DNA from: Alphaproteobacteria bacterium
GTDB lineage: Bacteria; Pseudomonadota; Alphaproteobacteria; Sphingomonadales; Emcibacteraceae
Assembly (NCBI GenBank): GCA_013152615.1
Contig: JAADGA010000245.1
Coordinates: 1 to 5,688, forward strand
Direction of reading: 5' to 3'
DNA: 5,688 bases
Shown here piece by piece: positions 1 through 5,688 of this stretch. A program made the position numbers and the translations under genes. Every line of letters starts with the position of its first letter. The stretch's first letter is position 1. The notes below the pieces were generated by a model. That model saw nothing but the letters and a program-made list of their open reading frames with translations. It was not told where the DNA came from and did not search any database.

Positions 1-53
1 TTGCCTTTGCCCTCATCCCCCCACTGGGAGCCGACCACAACTACATTTGCCAT
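1..53 (-). CDS. purA: Adenylosuccinate synthetase, N-terminal fragment (runs off the left edge)
   Basis: PurA joins IMP and aspartate using GTP to make adenylosuccinate, the first committed step from IMP to AMP, in the cytoplasm. Only 17 full codons are visible. They read MANVVVVGSQWGDEGKG, which is the characteristic start of the family: a beta strand followed by the GDEGKG loop that binds GTP/IMP, with the catalytic aspartate at residue 13. The ATG is at 53-51 and lies only 3 bases after the hisZ stop. Its Shine-Dalgarno sequence (GAGGG, 6 bases upstream) lies inside the last codons of hisZ, so translation is probably coupled to hisZ. The assignment rests on this short but very distinctive motif; the rest of the gene is outside the window. 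Confidence 0.93.
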   Translation of the reverse strand, partial: MANVVVVGSQWGDEGKG

Positions 54-56
54 ATT

Positions 57-1226
57 TCACCCTCTCAAAATTTTGCTGATCCTGTCCGCCTGCCACATAT
101 AGCGACAGTTGAGCCGCGCGGCTTCTGCCCGCTCGTCCGCGACAGCCTCAAGCCCGCAGACGGTACGGTAGCCCTGCACGCGCAATTCGCCGAGTGTGGC
201 CAGACCGATACCAAACGGACAATAGATATAATTGATTGCCGCCATCTCCGGTACTGCCCGCATCAGGCTGTCGAGATAAAGCGAGAATCCGGTCGCGGGC
301 TCGGCCTCTGCTTCATGCCCAACCAGATAGCGGCCACCACGGCCAAGCTCGCCCCGCACCCCCCGGACAAAAAGACAAAAACCGATACCGGTCTGAAATT
401 CAAAGCCGCTATATTCGCCGGGATCGACCGTCACCGGCAAATCCGGCGCGACCTCCTTTAGCCGGGCGAGCAGGCGGGCAAGTTCGTCACAGATATTGCG
501 GGCATCATCAGGCAGGGCCAGATCAGCGATAATCGCCATCGCCTTGTCCGCCGCCCCGGCCGCCGACAGCAGGGCGCGGCTGATCGCCCCGATCTCCCCG
601 CTCAAATTTTCAAGATCGCCGATATTCTTACTATCAAGGGCATGACGGATAAGTGCCGCCCGGTCTTCGTCCAGCCCGAGCCCCCGGCAAATGGCCGGCA
701 CCAGTCGCGGCATGGTAAGATCAATGCTGACATCCTTAATACCGACCGTAGCCAGCACATCGAGTGCGAGCAGGATAATTTCAACATAGGCTTCCAGACT
801 GTCGGAGCCAATCAGTTCGACCCCGGCCTGTTTAAACTCCCGTTCCGGGCGCAGCTGACTGCCCCGCACCCGGAGGACATCCCCGGAATAGCTCAGGCGC
901 AACGGACGCGGGCTATGCTTTAGCCGGGTGCGGGCGATACGCGCCACCTGTCCGGTCATATCATTGCGTACCGCCATCATCCGCTGGCTCGCCGGGTCCA
1001 TCAGGCGGAACATATTGCGCGACCGGGATTTATTGTGGCCCGGACCGCAGAGCAGACTTTCCTCAAATTCAACCAGCGGCGGCACCACTCGTTCGTAGCC
1101 GTAACTGGCAAAACACTGACGCAGTTTTTCGACTATTTCCGCCTGATATTCCGCCTCGGACGCCAGCGTATCATGCAGGCCCTCGGGCAGGAGAGCGCTA
1201 TCGTCTGAGTCGGTATCTTTAGGCAT
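57..1226 (-). CDS. hisZ: ATP phosphoribosyltransferase regulatory subunit HisZ
   Basis: HisZ is a catalytically inactive paralogue of histidyl-tRNA synthetase. It assembles with short-form HisG, is needed for the first step of histidine synthesis (ATP + PRPP to phosphoribosyl-ATP), and takes part in histidine feedback inhibition. The 389 residues cover only the class II synthetase core, with no anticodon-binding domain. Visible marks are LLPEGLHD at 12-19 and GYERVVPPLVEFEESLL at 43-59; the motif-2-like stretch FRLMDP at 73-78, RNDMTGQVARIA at 87-98 and REFKQAGVELIG at 129-140; and GRGGRYLVGH at 295-304, the counterpart of the HisRS GGRYD signature. The ATG at 1226 puts LLPEGLHD at the usual distance from the start; a GGA lies about 8 bases upstream. 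It follows serA after 51 bases and precedes purA by 3, in the same operon. Its HisG partner is not in the window, so the organism should encode a short-form hisG elsewhere. Confidence 0.95.
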   Translation of the reverse strand: MPKDTDSDDSALLPEGLHDTLASEAEYQAEIVEKLRQCFASYGYERVVPPLVEFEESLLCGPGHNKSRSRNMFRLMDPASQRMMAVRNDMTGQVARIARTRLKHSPRPLRLSYSGDVLRVRGSQLRPEREFKQAGVELIGSDSLEAYVEIILLALDVLATVGIKDVSIDLTMPRLVPAICRGLGLDEDRAALIRHALDSKNIGDLENLSGEIGAISRALLSAAGAADKAMAIIADLALPDDARNICDELARLLARLKEVAPDLPVTVDPGEYSGFEFQTGIGFCLFVRGVRGELGRGGRYLVGHEAEAEPATGFSLYLDSLMRAVPEMAAINYIYCPFGIGLATLGELRVQGYRTVCGLEAVADERAEAARLNCRYMWQADRISKILRG

Positions 1227-1277
1227 ATCGCGTCCATTAGCATCGGGGTTTGATCCCGCCTTGATATTGACAAAGGA

Positions 1278-2855
1278 CTAGAATGTCAATGGCTTTACCT
1301 GCTTTACATGGGGCAGGTTTTCCACCGCCGCCAAAGTGGCGGCATCGGCCGGAACATCAATGGCAACCAGCGCAATCGCCTCACCGCCCTGCTCTGCCCG
1401 ACCAAGGCTGAAGGTGGCAATATTCACCCCCGCCGCACCGAGGGTCGTGCCGAGGGCGCCGATAAATCCCGGCAGGTCCTCGTTCGATACATAGAGCATG
1501 TTCGGCGTCAGTTCGCTTTCAATCGCAATATCCTTGACGCTGACAATGCGCGGGCGCTTGTTGGCAAACAGGGTACCGGCAACACAGCGCACCCGTTTTT
1601 CCGTGGTTACCGTTACCTTGATATAGCTGTTGTAATCACCGGCGGAATCATGGCGGGTTTCGGCGATATTGATATCGCGTTCTTTTGCCACCGCAAGCGC
1701 ATTGACCATATTGACACAGTCCATCAGCGGACGCAGCAGGCCTTCAACCACAATTGCGGTCAAGGGCCGGGTATTAAGCTCGGTAACATCACCCTGATAC
1801 TCAATCTGAATGGTTTGCAGCGCATGCTCAGTTAACTGTCCGGCGAAACTGCCGAGCTGTTTGGCCAGCAGCATATAGGGCGCGAGCCGCACTGATTCCT
1901 CCGCCGAAACCGACGGCATATTGAGCGCGTTAGTCACCGCACCGTCGAGCAGATAATCCGCCATCTGCTCCGCCACCTGCACCGCGACATTAACCTGTGC
2001 CTCGGTTGTGGCAGCACCAAGATGCGGCGTCGCCACCACCTTTTCATGGCCAAACAGGGCATTTTCCTTCGCCGGTTCCGTGGCGTAAACATCAAGCGCC
2101 ACCCCGGCAACCTTGCCATTATTGAGTGCCTCAAGCAGTGCCGCTTCATCAATCAGGCCGCCCCGGGCGCAGTTGATAATCCTGACCCCGTCCTTCATTT
2201 TTTTGAAAGCCTCCGCGCCCAATATCCCGCGGGTGCTGTCGGTCAGCGGGGTATGCAGGGTGATAAAATCAGCGCGGGCGAGCAGATCATCAAGCTCCAC
2301 CTTCTCAACGCCGAGTTCCTCGGCCCGTTCGACTGACAGATAGGGATCAAAGGCAATCACCTTCATTTTCAGGCCGAGTGCGCGTTCAGCGGCAATCGAG
2401 CCAATATTGCCACAGCCGATAATGCCCAGAATCTTGGACGTCAGTTCAACCCCCATAAAGCGGGATTTTTCCCATTTGCCGGCCTGGGTGCTGGCGTTGG
2501 CCAGCGGAATTTGCCGGGCAAGGGCAAACATCATCGCAATCGCATGTTCGGCGGTGGTGATACTGTTGCCGAACGGGGTGTTCATCACCACGACGCCGCG
2601 CGCGGTCGCGGACGGAATATCGACATTATCGACGCCGATACCGGCGCGGCCAACAACCTTGAGCTTGGTCGCGGCCTCCAGTACCGCTTTGGTGACCTTG
2701 GTGGCCGAGCGAATTGCCAGCCCGTCATAACGCGGGATCGCCTCAATCAATTGTTCGGGGCTCAGACCAACAATCTGGTCAACTTCAATGCCGCGTTTTT
2801 CGAAAATCTGTTTCGCCAACGGGCTTAACTTGTCGGAAATAAGTACCTTTACCAT
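1278..2855 (-). CDS. serA: D-3-phosphoglycerate dehydrogenase (long form with ACT domain)
   Basis: SerA oxidises 3-phosphoglycerate to 3-phosphohydroxypyruvate with NAD, the entry step of phosphorylated serine synthesis in the cytoplasm. From the ATG at 2855 the protein is 525 residues, the normal long-form length. The Rossmann nucleotide loop GCGNIG is at 147-152. The catalytic set typical of D-2-hydroxyacid dehydrogenases is present: R231 in NCARGG, E260 in ATEP and H278 in TPHLGA. Residues about 320-445 form the intervening (ASB) domain. About 452-525 form a C-terminal ACT domain ([20 protein letters not shown], then [11 protein letters not shown]), which in other SerA proteins binds serine for feedback control. 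AAGG about 9 bases upstream supports this start. The frame stays open upstream because of a one-base loss in serC, so naive ORF calling begins this protein at 4043 as a 921-residue SerC-SerA fusion. Homology and the ribosome site favour 2855 as the true start. Confidence 0.95.
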   Translation of the reverse strand: MVKVLISDKLSPLAKQIFEKRGIEVDQIVGLSPEQLIEAIPRYDGLAIRSATKVTKAVLEAATKLKVVGRAGIGVDNVDIPSATARGVVVMNTPFGNSITTAEHAIAMMFALARQIPLANASTQAGKWEKSRFMGVELTSKILGIIGCGNIGSIAAERALGLKMKVIAFDPYLSVERAEELGVEKVELDDLLARADFITLHTPLTDSTRGILGAEAFKKMKDGVRIINCARGGLIDEAALLEALNNGKVAGVALDVYATEPAKENALFGHEKVVATPHLGAATTEAQVNVAVQVAEQMADYLLDGAVTNALNMPSVSAEESVRLAPYMLLAKQLGSFAGQLTEHALQTIQIEYQGDVTELNTRPLTAIVVEGLLRPLMDCVNMVNALAVAKERDINIAETRHDSAGDYNSYIKVTVTTEKRVRCVAGTLFANKRPRIVSVKDIAIESELTPNMLYVSNEDLPGFIGALGTTLGAAGVNIATFSLGRAEQGGEAIALVAIDVPADAATLAAVENLPHVKQVKPLTF

Positions 2856-2889
2856 TTTCAGGTGCCTTTCAGAAAAAATATGTGAGATA

Positions 2890-4043
2890 TTATGCGTGTG
2901 CTGCCTTGACTGCTGCGTAGGCCCAGTCGAGCCACGGCAGCAGAGCCGTAAGGTCAGAAGCTCAATCGTCGAGCCGGCCCAGATCCTGAGACCCGCCGGA
3001 GCGTCGCGATAGGCCCCGATATCATAGGCCGCACCCTCCTGATCAAGCAACGCCGCGATTTCCTTGGCAACTGCCGCCTGATCCGCCGGGGCGAGGTCGG
3101 TAAACCACGGGGCAACGATCTTGAAACAGACCGAGGTACTGGACACAGTTGCCACGTCACGGGCGAGAAATTCCACCCAGTCGGTGCGCTTAACCCAGTC
3201 GCTGAGTACCGCAAGATTAGCCTGTGATTTTGCGATCATGCCGGTCAGTCCACCGATGCTTTCGGCCCAGCTGAGCGCATCAAGATAATCCTCGACACAT
3301 AACATTGACGGGGTGTTGATGGTGGCGCCGGTAAAGATGCCTTCGATCAGCTTGCCGCCCTTGGTCAGACGGAAGATTTTCGGCAATGGCCATGGCGGCG
3401 TATAGCTTTCCAGCCGTTCCACCGCGCGTGGGCTTAAAATAATCATGCCGTGAGCCGCTTCGCTGCCCATGACCTTCTGCCATGAAAAAGTGGTGACATC
3501 GAGCTTGTGCCACGGCAGGTCAACCGCAAAGGCCGCAGAGGTCGCATCACAGATGGTCAGCCCCGCACGCTGGTCGCTGATCCAGTCGGCATCCGGCACC
3601 CTGACCCCGGAGGTGGTACCGTTCCAGGTGAAAACCACATCGCGCGCCGGGTCGACCTGTGACAGATCAGGCAGGTCGCCGTAATCGGCGGTTAATGTGC
3701 GAATATCATCCAGTTTCAGTTGTTTGGTAATATCGGTGACCCAGCCGGAGCCGAAACTTTCCCACGCCAGCACATCGACACCGCGCGCGCCGAGCAATGA
3801 CCATAACGCCATCTCGACCGCCCCGGTATCGGAGGCTGGAACAATACCAATACGATAATCATCCGGCACCCCAAGCAGGGCCGCCGTGCGATCAATCGCG
3901 TCTTTAAGTCTGGATTTGCCTATTTTGGCACGGTGAGACCGGCCGACAGGCGCATTTTCAAGATTTTTTATCGTCCAGCCCGGATGCTTGGCACACGGAC
4001 CTGACGAAAACAGCGGGTTCGCTGGTTTCTGTAAAGGTTTCAT
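2890..4043 (-). CDS. serC: Phosphoserine aminotransferase, with an apparent one-base frameshift near the 3' end
   Basis: SerC transfers an amino group from glutamate to 3-phosphohydroxypyruvate to give phosphoserine, using PLP, and usually also serves pyridoxine synthesis. It is of the Methanosarcina/alphaproteobacterial subtype: [12 protein letters not shown] at 12-23, [11 protein letters not shown] at 37-47, [13 protein letters not shown] at 138-150, ICDATSA at 164-170, the PLP lysine K190 in [24 protein letters not shown] from 198, and [17 protein letters not shown] further on. Codons 1-361 (4043-2961) are continuous. After TIE the written frame leaves the family. Reading one base back recovers a conserved tail that starts [13 protein letters not shown] and ends AVKAAHA, then TAA at 2892-2890, giving 384 residues, a usual length. 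As written, the frame instead runs through 35 foreign codons into serA. The start at 4043 has GGAG 6 bases upstream (TAGGAG/AAGGAG). Identity is certain; whether the gene is truly broken, fused or misread is not. Confidence 0.93.
2958..2964 (-). other. Frameshift site in serC (one G apparently missing)
   Basis: On the minus strand the sequence reads ATT GAG CTT CTG ACC. The family tail needs ATT GAG GCT TCT GAC, that is, one more G after GAG. No X-XXY-YYZ slippery heptamer is present, so programmed -1 slippage is not supported. A one-base deletion in the genome or a base-calling/assembly error are the simple explanations. Confidence 0.85.
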
Positions 4044-4097
4044 TTTTTCTCCTACTCCTTGCAGAATAGGCGTCCCCCGTTGGGGAGGGATAGCCCA
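4044..4097 (-). promoter_or_regulatory. serC leader RNA, two hairpins with the ribosome site in the second (serC motif candidate)
   Basis: The predicted 5' leader of the serC-serA-hisZ-purA transcript is about 54 bases and folds into two hairpins. Hairpin 1 is UCCCC (4086-4082), loop AACG, GGGGA (4077-4073): five pairs. Hairpin 2 is CCUAUUC (4070-4064), loop UGCAAG, GAGUAGG (4057-4051): seven pairs including one G-U. The AAGGAG at 4060-4055 begins in the loop of hairpin 2 and enters its 3' arm, and a second purine run, UAGGAG (4054-4049), starts in that arm 5 bases before the ATG. Folding should therefore affect ribosome access. The position, small size and two-hairpin form match the serC RNA motif reported upstream of serC in alphaproteobacteria. 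I could not run a covariance search, and its ligand, if any, is not known to me. Confidence 0.62.
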
Positions 4098-4103
4098 CCG
4101 CCG

Positions 4104-4131
4104 AACATAGAGAGGAATTTCACCCCGTCAA
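4104..4131 (-). promoter_or_regulatory. Predicted sigma70-type promoter of the serC operon
   Basis: TTGACG (-35, 4131-4126) and TATGTT (-10, 4109-4104) are separated by 16 bases. Transcription would start near 4097, leaving about 54 bases of leader. The TTGAC core is a strong match to the alphaproteobacterial housekeeping -35. No other promoter is evident between serC, serA, hisZ and purA, so this one may drive all four. Confidence 0.6.
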
Positions 4132-4194
4132 GCAAATTTTATACAAAATTATCGCATGGCACAAAATAATCCGGCATTTTTGTGGAGTTCTGAG

Positions 4195-4200
4195 TATAAT
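4195..4200 (+). promoter_or_regulatory. Candidate -10 box for the glycosylase gene
   Basis: A perfect TATAAT lies 34 bases upstream of the ATG at 4234. The expected -35 place (about 4172-4177, CGGCAT) is a poor match, so the promoter is uncertain. If used, the transcript would start near 4207, after the more upstream ATG at 4156. This supports 4234 as the start codon. Confidence 0.4.
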
Positions 4201-4233
4201 TGCGACCTTGTTACTCTGAAAAAGCATTTCAAA

Positions 4234-4821
4234 ATGGCGGAATCTGAACTGGAAAACTTAAAAAAGGCAATTGCAGCCTGTCAGTATTGTGCGGACAAGC
4301 TGCCCTGTCCCCCGCGTCCGGTAATACAAATATCCGCCACCACCAGAATCCTGATTGTCGGTCAGGCCCCCGGCAGGAAGGTTCACCAAACCGGCATTCT
4401 CTTTAACGACCCAAGCGGGGACCGGTTGCGGGACTGGATGGGAATCAGCCGGGATATATTTTATGACGACACCAAAATCGCGCTGGTTCCCATGGGATTC
4501 TGCTTTCCCGGTACCGGGAAATCCGGCGACCGGCCGCCGCGCCCGGAATGTGCCGAAAAATGGCGCGTCCCGCTGCTTGACATGCTTCATCATATTGAGC
4601 TGACACTGGTGATTGGACGCTATGCACAGGCCTGGCACCTGAAGGGGCAAGCCCGGAAGACCCTGACAGAAACGGTAAAATGCTGGCGGGATTATGGTGA
4701 GCAGATTATCCCGCTGCCCCATCCGAGCCCGCGAAACCTGCTCTGGCTAAAAAAGAATCCGTGGTTCGAACAGGACGTCATCCCGGCCTTGCGGGAAACA
4801 ACGGATCATATTCTGGGTTGA
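4234..4821 (+). CDS. Uracil-DNA glycosylase superfamily protein, probably with an iron-sulfur cluster
   Basis: Proteins of this superfamily remove uracil or other damaged bases from DNA as the first step of base excision repair. Residue numbers here count from the upstream ATG at 4156 (221 codons). Motif A is GQAPGRKVHQTG at 69-80, followed by FNDPSGDRLRDWMG at 83-96; motif B is PHPSPRN at 188-194, as in the SMUG1/UNG side of the superfamily. Cysteines C42, C45, C116 and C132 have the C-X2-C plus C-X15-C spacing seen in the 4Fe-4S family 4/5 enzymes. C51 and C176 are also present. I prefer the start at 4234 (residue 27, MAESELENLKK, 195 residues): the first 26 residues are AT-rich and unlike the family, and a TATAAT at 4195-4200 lies inside them. 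Neither ATG has a good Shine-Dalgarno. The gene is divergent from serC and shows no link to that pathway. The substrate and exact subfamily cannot be given from sequence alone. Confidence 0.85.
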   Translation: MAESELENLKKAIAACQYCADKLPCPPRPVIQISATTRILIVGQAPGRKVHQTGILFNDPSGDRLRDWMGISRDIFYDDTKIALVPMGFCFPGTGKSGDRPPRPECAEKWRVPLLDMLHHIELTLVIGRYAQAWHLKGQARKTLTETVKCWRDYGEQIIPLPHPSPRNLLWLKKNPWFEQDVIPALRETTDHILG

Positions 4822-4866
4822 GGGTGTCCGCCCTGAATATTCGCGCGAATTTATTAAATGTTTTTT
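4821..4866 (+). terminator. Weak possible terminator after the glycosylase gene
   Basis: Just after the stop there is a short hairpin, AGGG (4821-4824) with CCCT (4831-4834). It is followed by the perfect palindrome ATTCGCGCGAAT (4839-4850) and a six-T run (4861-4866). The T run is about 10 bases from the palindrome, so a classical intrinsic terminator is not well supported. Confidence 0.22.
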
Positions 4867-4868
4867 GC

Positions 4869-4897
4869 TTGTCAGCCGGGAAGCTATTGACTATATC
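4869..4897 (+). promoter_or_regulatory. Predicted promoter of the riboswitch-btuB transcript
   Basis: TTGTCA (-35, 4869-4874) and TATATC (-10, 4892-4897) are 17 bases apart. The expected start, near 4904, lies at the 5' foot of the riboswitch and keeps the GAUGG strand of its closing helix. Confidence 0.5.
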
Positions 4898-4899
4898 TT

Positions 4900-5067
4900 G
4901 GCCGACGATGGTGCCCCGCAAGGGGATAATAGGGAACACGGTATCAATCCGAGACTGTCCCCGCAACTGTATTTGACGAGTTGATGATCGTTATGCCACT
5001 GGGAAATATTCCCCGGGAAGGTAGTCATCAGCGATAACTCATAAGTCAGGAAACCTGCCATCCGGTC
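4900..5067 (+). promoter_or_regulatory. Cobalamin (B12) riboswitch
   Basis: This RNA binds a cobalamin, usually adenosylcobalamin, and represses B12 uptake or synthesis genes. The conserved core appears in order: GGTGCC (4910-4915), a CCCC-GCAA-GGGG hairpin with a GNRA loop (4914-4925), AGGGAACACGGT (4931-4942), AATCCG (4946-4951), CCCCGCAACTGTA (4959-4971), GCCACTG (4995-5001), CGGGAAGG (5014-5021), and the B12 box GTCAGGAAACCTGCC (5045-5059). The closing helix pairs GAUGG (4907-4911) with CCAUC (5058-5062), extended by GGCC (4900-4903) with GGUC (5064-5067). It sits 141 bases before the btuB start on the same strand, a standard arrangement for this receptor. When B12 is plentiful it should lower btuB expression. 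Confidence 0.95.
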
Positions 5068-5073
5068 GCCCTT

Positions 5074-5108
5074 TCTGCCCATCGGGTTAATGGGACAGAG
5101 CGGTTTTT
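5074..5108 (+). terminator. Possible riboswitch-controlled terminator hairpin
   Basis: UCUG-CCCAU (5074-5082) pairs with AUGGG-CAGA (5090-5094, 5096-5099) around a seven-base loop with one bulged A, giving nine pairs. A five-T run follows at 5104-5108, but four bases (GCGG) separate it from the stem, which is not ideal. GCGG and CCGC can also close the T run into a small hairpin of its own. It could be a terminator or only a structured spacer of the expression platform. Confidence 0.35.
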
Positions 5109-5166
5109 CCGCATAGGTGACAACTGTTGCCGTGTGCGGGATGCTTTTCAGATTGTCCATAAAACA

Positions 5167-5200
5167 TCCTCACAGGTATTTTAAAAAATAATTATGAGGA
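5167..5200 (+). promoter_or_regulatory. btuB Shine-Dalgarno and its complementary sequestering strand
   Basis: The btuB ribosome site UGAGGA (5195-5200), 8 bases before the ATG, is perfectly complementary to UCCUCA at 5167-5172. A small internal hairpin, UAUUU (5177-5181) with AAAUA (5186-5190), brings the two strands together. This is what a translational off-switch downstream of a riboswitch would look like. It is inferred from pairing only. Confidence 0.5.
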
Positions 5201-5208
5201 AATATATA

Positions 5209-5688
5209 ATGGATTTCAAATTAGTTTTATCAACCGCCCTGCTCGCCTCGGCCATCGGTCTGCCGACGGCTCATGCCGAACAGTCCATGCAGGAAATCGT
5301 GGTGACCGCCACCCGTTATCCGCGTGCGCTGTCCGACATTGGCAGCAGTATCTCGGTGATTACCGCCGCCGATATGGCCAAATCGCAGACAGTTTTTGTT
5401 CAGAATATGCTGCAAAATATCCCCGGTCTCAGCCTTAATCAGAATGGCGCTTACGGCGGGGTTTCGAGCATTCGTATTCGCGGCGCCAGTTCGGCCCAGA
5501 CCATGGTGCTGATTGACGGCATTCAGATCAATGATGTCTCCACCCCCGGTGGCAGCTATAATTTTGCCGATCTTGACCCGAACGGCATTGAGCGGATTGA
5601 GGTTCTGCGCGGGCCACAATCGATTCTTTACGGCTCGGACGCTATTGGCGGCGTGATTAATATCATTACCGATTCCGGCAGACGCGGC
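5209..5688 (+). CDS. btuB: TonB-dependent vitamin B12 receptor BtuB, N-terminal part (runs off the right edge)
   Basis: BtuB is the outer-membrane beta-barrel that imports cobalamin, energised by TonB-ExbB-ExbD. The 160 visible codons cover the export signal and most of the plug domain. Residues 1-23 are a signal peptide: a short start with K4, hydrophobic core LVLSTALLASAIG, and cleavage after AHA. The TonB box lies within EIVVTATR at 29-36, close to E. coli BtuB's LVVTA box. The plug shows SVITAADM, NIPGLSL, SIRIRGASS, MVLIDGIQIND, IERIEVLRGPQSILYGSDAIGGVINIIT, the last a hallmark of BtuB-like receptors (given here as a run of shorter family motifs: IERIEVLRGP, QSILYGSDA, IGGVINIIT). The start is fixed by UGAGGA 8 bases upstream and by the signal peptide. 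The preceding cobalamin riboswitch makes cobalamin, or a related corrinoid, the likely substrate. Most of the barrel lies outside the window. Confidence 0.93.
   Translation, partial: MDFKLVLSTALLASAIGLPTAHAEQSMQEIVVTATRYPRALSDIGSSISVITAADMAKSQTVFVQNMLQNIPGLSLNQNGAYGGVSSIRIRGASSAQTMVLIDGIQINDVSTPGGSYNFADLDPNGIERIEVLRGPQSILYGSDAIGGVINIITDSGRRG

Noticed and set aside
1227..1277. Regulatory hairpin between serA and hisZ
   Set aside because: Only a four-pair CGGG/CCCG stem without a T run can be drawn, too weak to call.
1308..1835. A 175-codon plus-strand open frame opposite serA
   Set aside because: It is a shadow of the SerA C-terminal region, with low-complexity basic content and no start signal.
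2955..2970. Programmed -1 ribosomal frameshifting in serC
   Set aside because: No slippery heptamer or obvious stimulatory stem is seen at the site.
1278..4043. A single evolved bifunctional SerC-SerA enzyme
   Set aside because: The 35 linker codons are out-of-frame serC end plus the leader of serA, and the alternative frame keeps the exact conserved SerC tail and stop, so an indel explains it better.
4366..4395. Assignment of the glycosylase as UdgX (covalent uracil-DNA binder)
   Set aside because: The motif A GEQPG and the separate KRRIH loop typical of UdgX are absent; H77 here sits within motif A itself.
4258..4722. A 154-codon open frame antisense to the glycosylase
   Set aside because: It is a shadow of the clearly conserved plus-strand protein and has no family features.
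4891..5160. An 89-codon open frame on the minus strand
   Set aside because: It lies across the cobalamin riboswitch and its platform, whose conserved bases explain the sequence; the product resembles nothing known to me.
5230..5619. A 129-codon open frame antisense to btuB
   Set aside because: The plus strand encodes an unmistakable signal peptide, TonB box and plug; the antisense frame is fortuitous.

Overview
The window looks like an ordinary chromosomal segment of an alphaproteobacterium with moderate to high GC. The evidence is the gene order serC-serA-hisZ-purA on one strand, an SerC of the Methanosarcina/alphaproteobacterial subtype (SWQK and [12 protein letters not shown] motifs), a HisZ of the alphaproteobacterial type, and a compact two-hairpin leader in front of serC like the serC RNA motif described in that class. 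The order or genus cannot be read from this much sequence.

Layout. Positions 1-4043, minus strand, hold a housekeeping operon transcribed right to left: serC (2890-4043), serA (1278-2855), hisZ (57-1226) and the first 17 codons of purA (1-53), which runs off the left edge. A sigma70-like promoter (4104-4131) and the leader (about 4044-4097) precede it. The genes supply the first two steps of serine synthesis, the regulatory subunit of the first histidine enzyme, and the first committed AMP enzyme. Divergent to the operon, on the plus strand, is a uracil-DNA glycosylase superfamily gene (about 4234-4821). Positions 4822-5208 hold no gene but are dense in regulation: a promoter, a cobalamin riboswitch (about 4900-5067) and an expression platform. 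These lead into btuB (from 5209), a TonB-dependent vitamin B12 receptor that runs off the right edge.

The most unusual feature is in serC. One base appears to be missing at about 2961. As written, the reading frame leaves the conserved SerC C-terminus, meets no stop, and runs in frame into serA, giving a 921-codon SerC-SerA open frame. Restoring one G gives a normal 384-residue SerC ending at TAA 2890-2892, 34 bases before serA. A sequencing error or a recent indel is therefore more likely than an evolved fusion.

Other points worth checking are the glycosylase, which has an unusual motif A (GQAPG) with a SMUG1/UNG-like motif B (HPSPRN) and four cysteines suited to an iron-sulfur cluster, and the btuB leader, where a Shine-Dalgarno-sequestering helix, a possible terminator hairpin and a loop complementary to the riboswitch core can all be drawn. 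I found no mobile element, CRISPR array, tRNA or rRNA, and no convincing undescribed multi-gene system.
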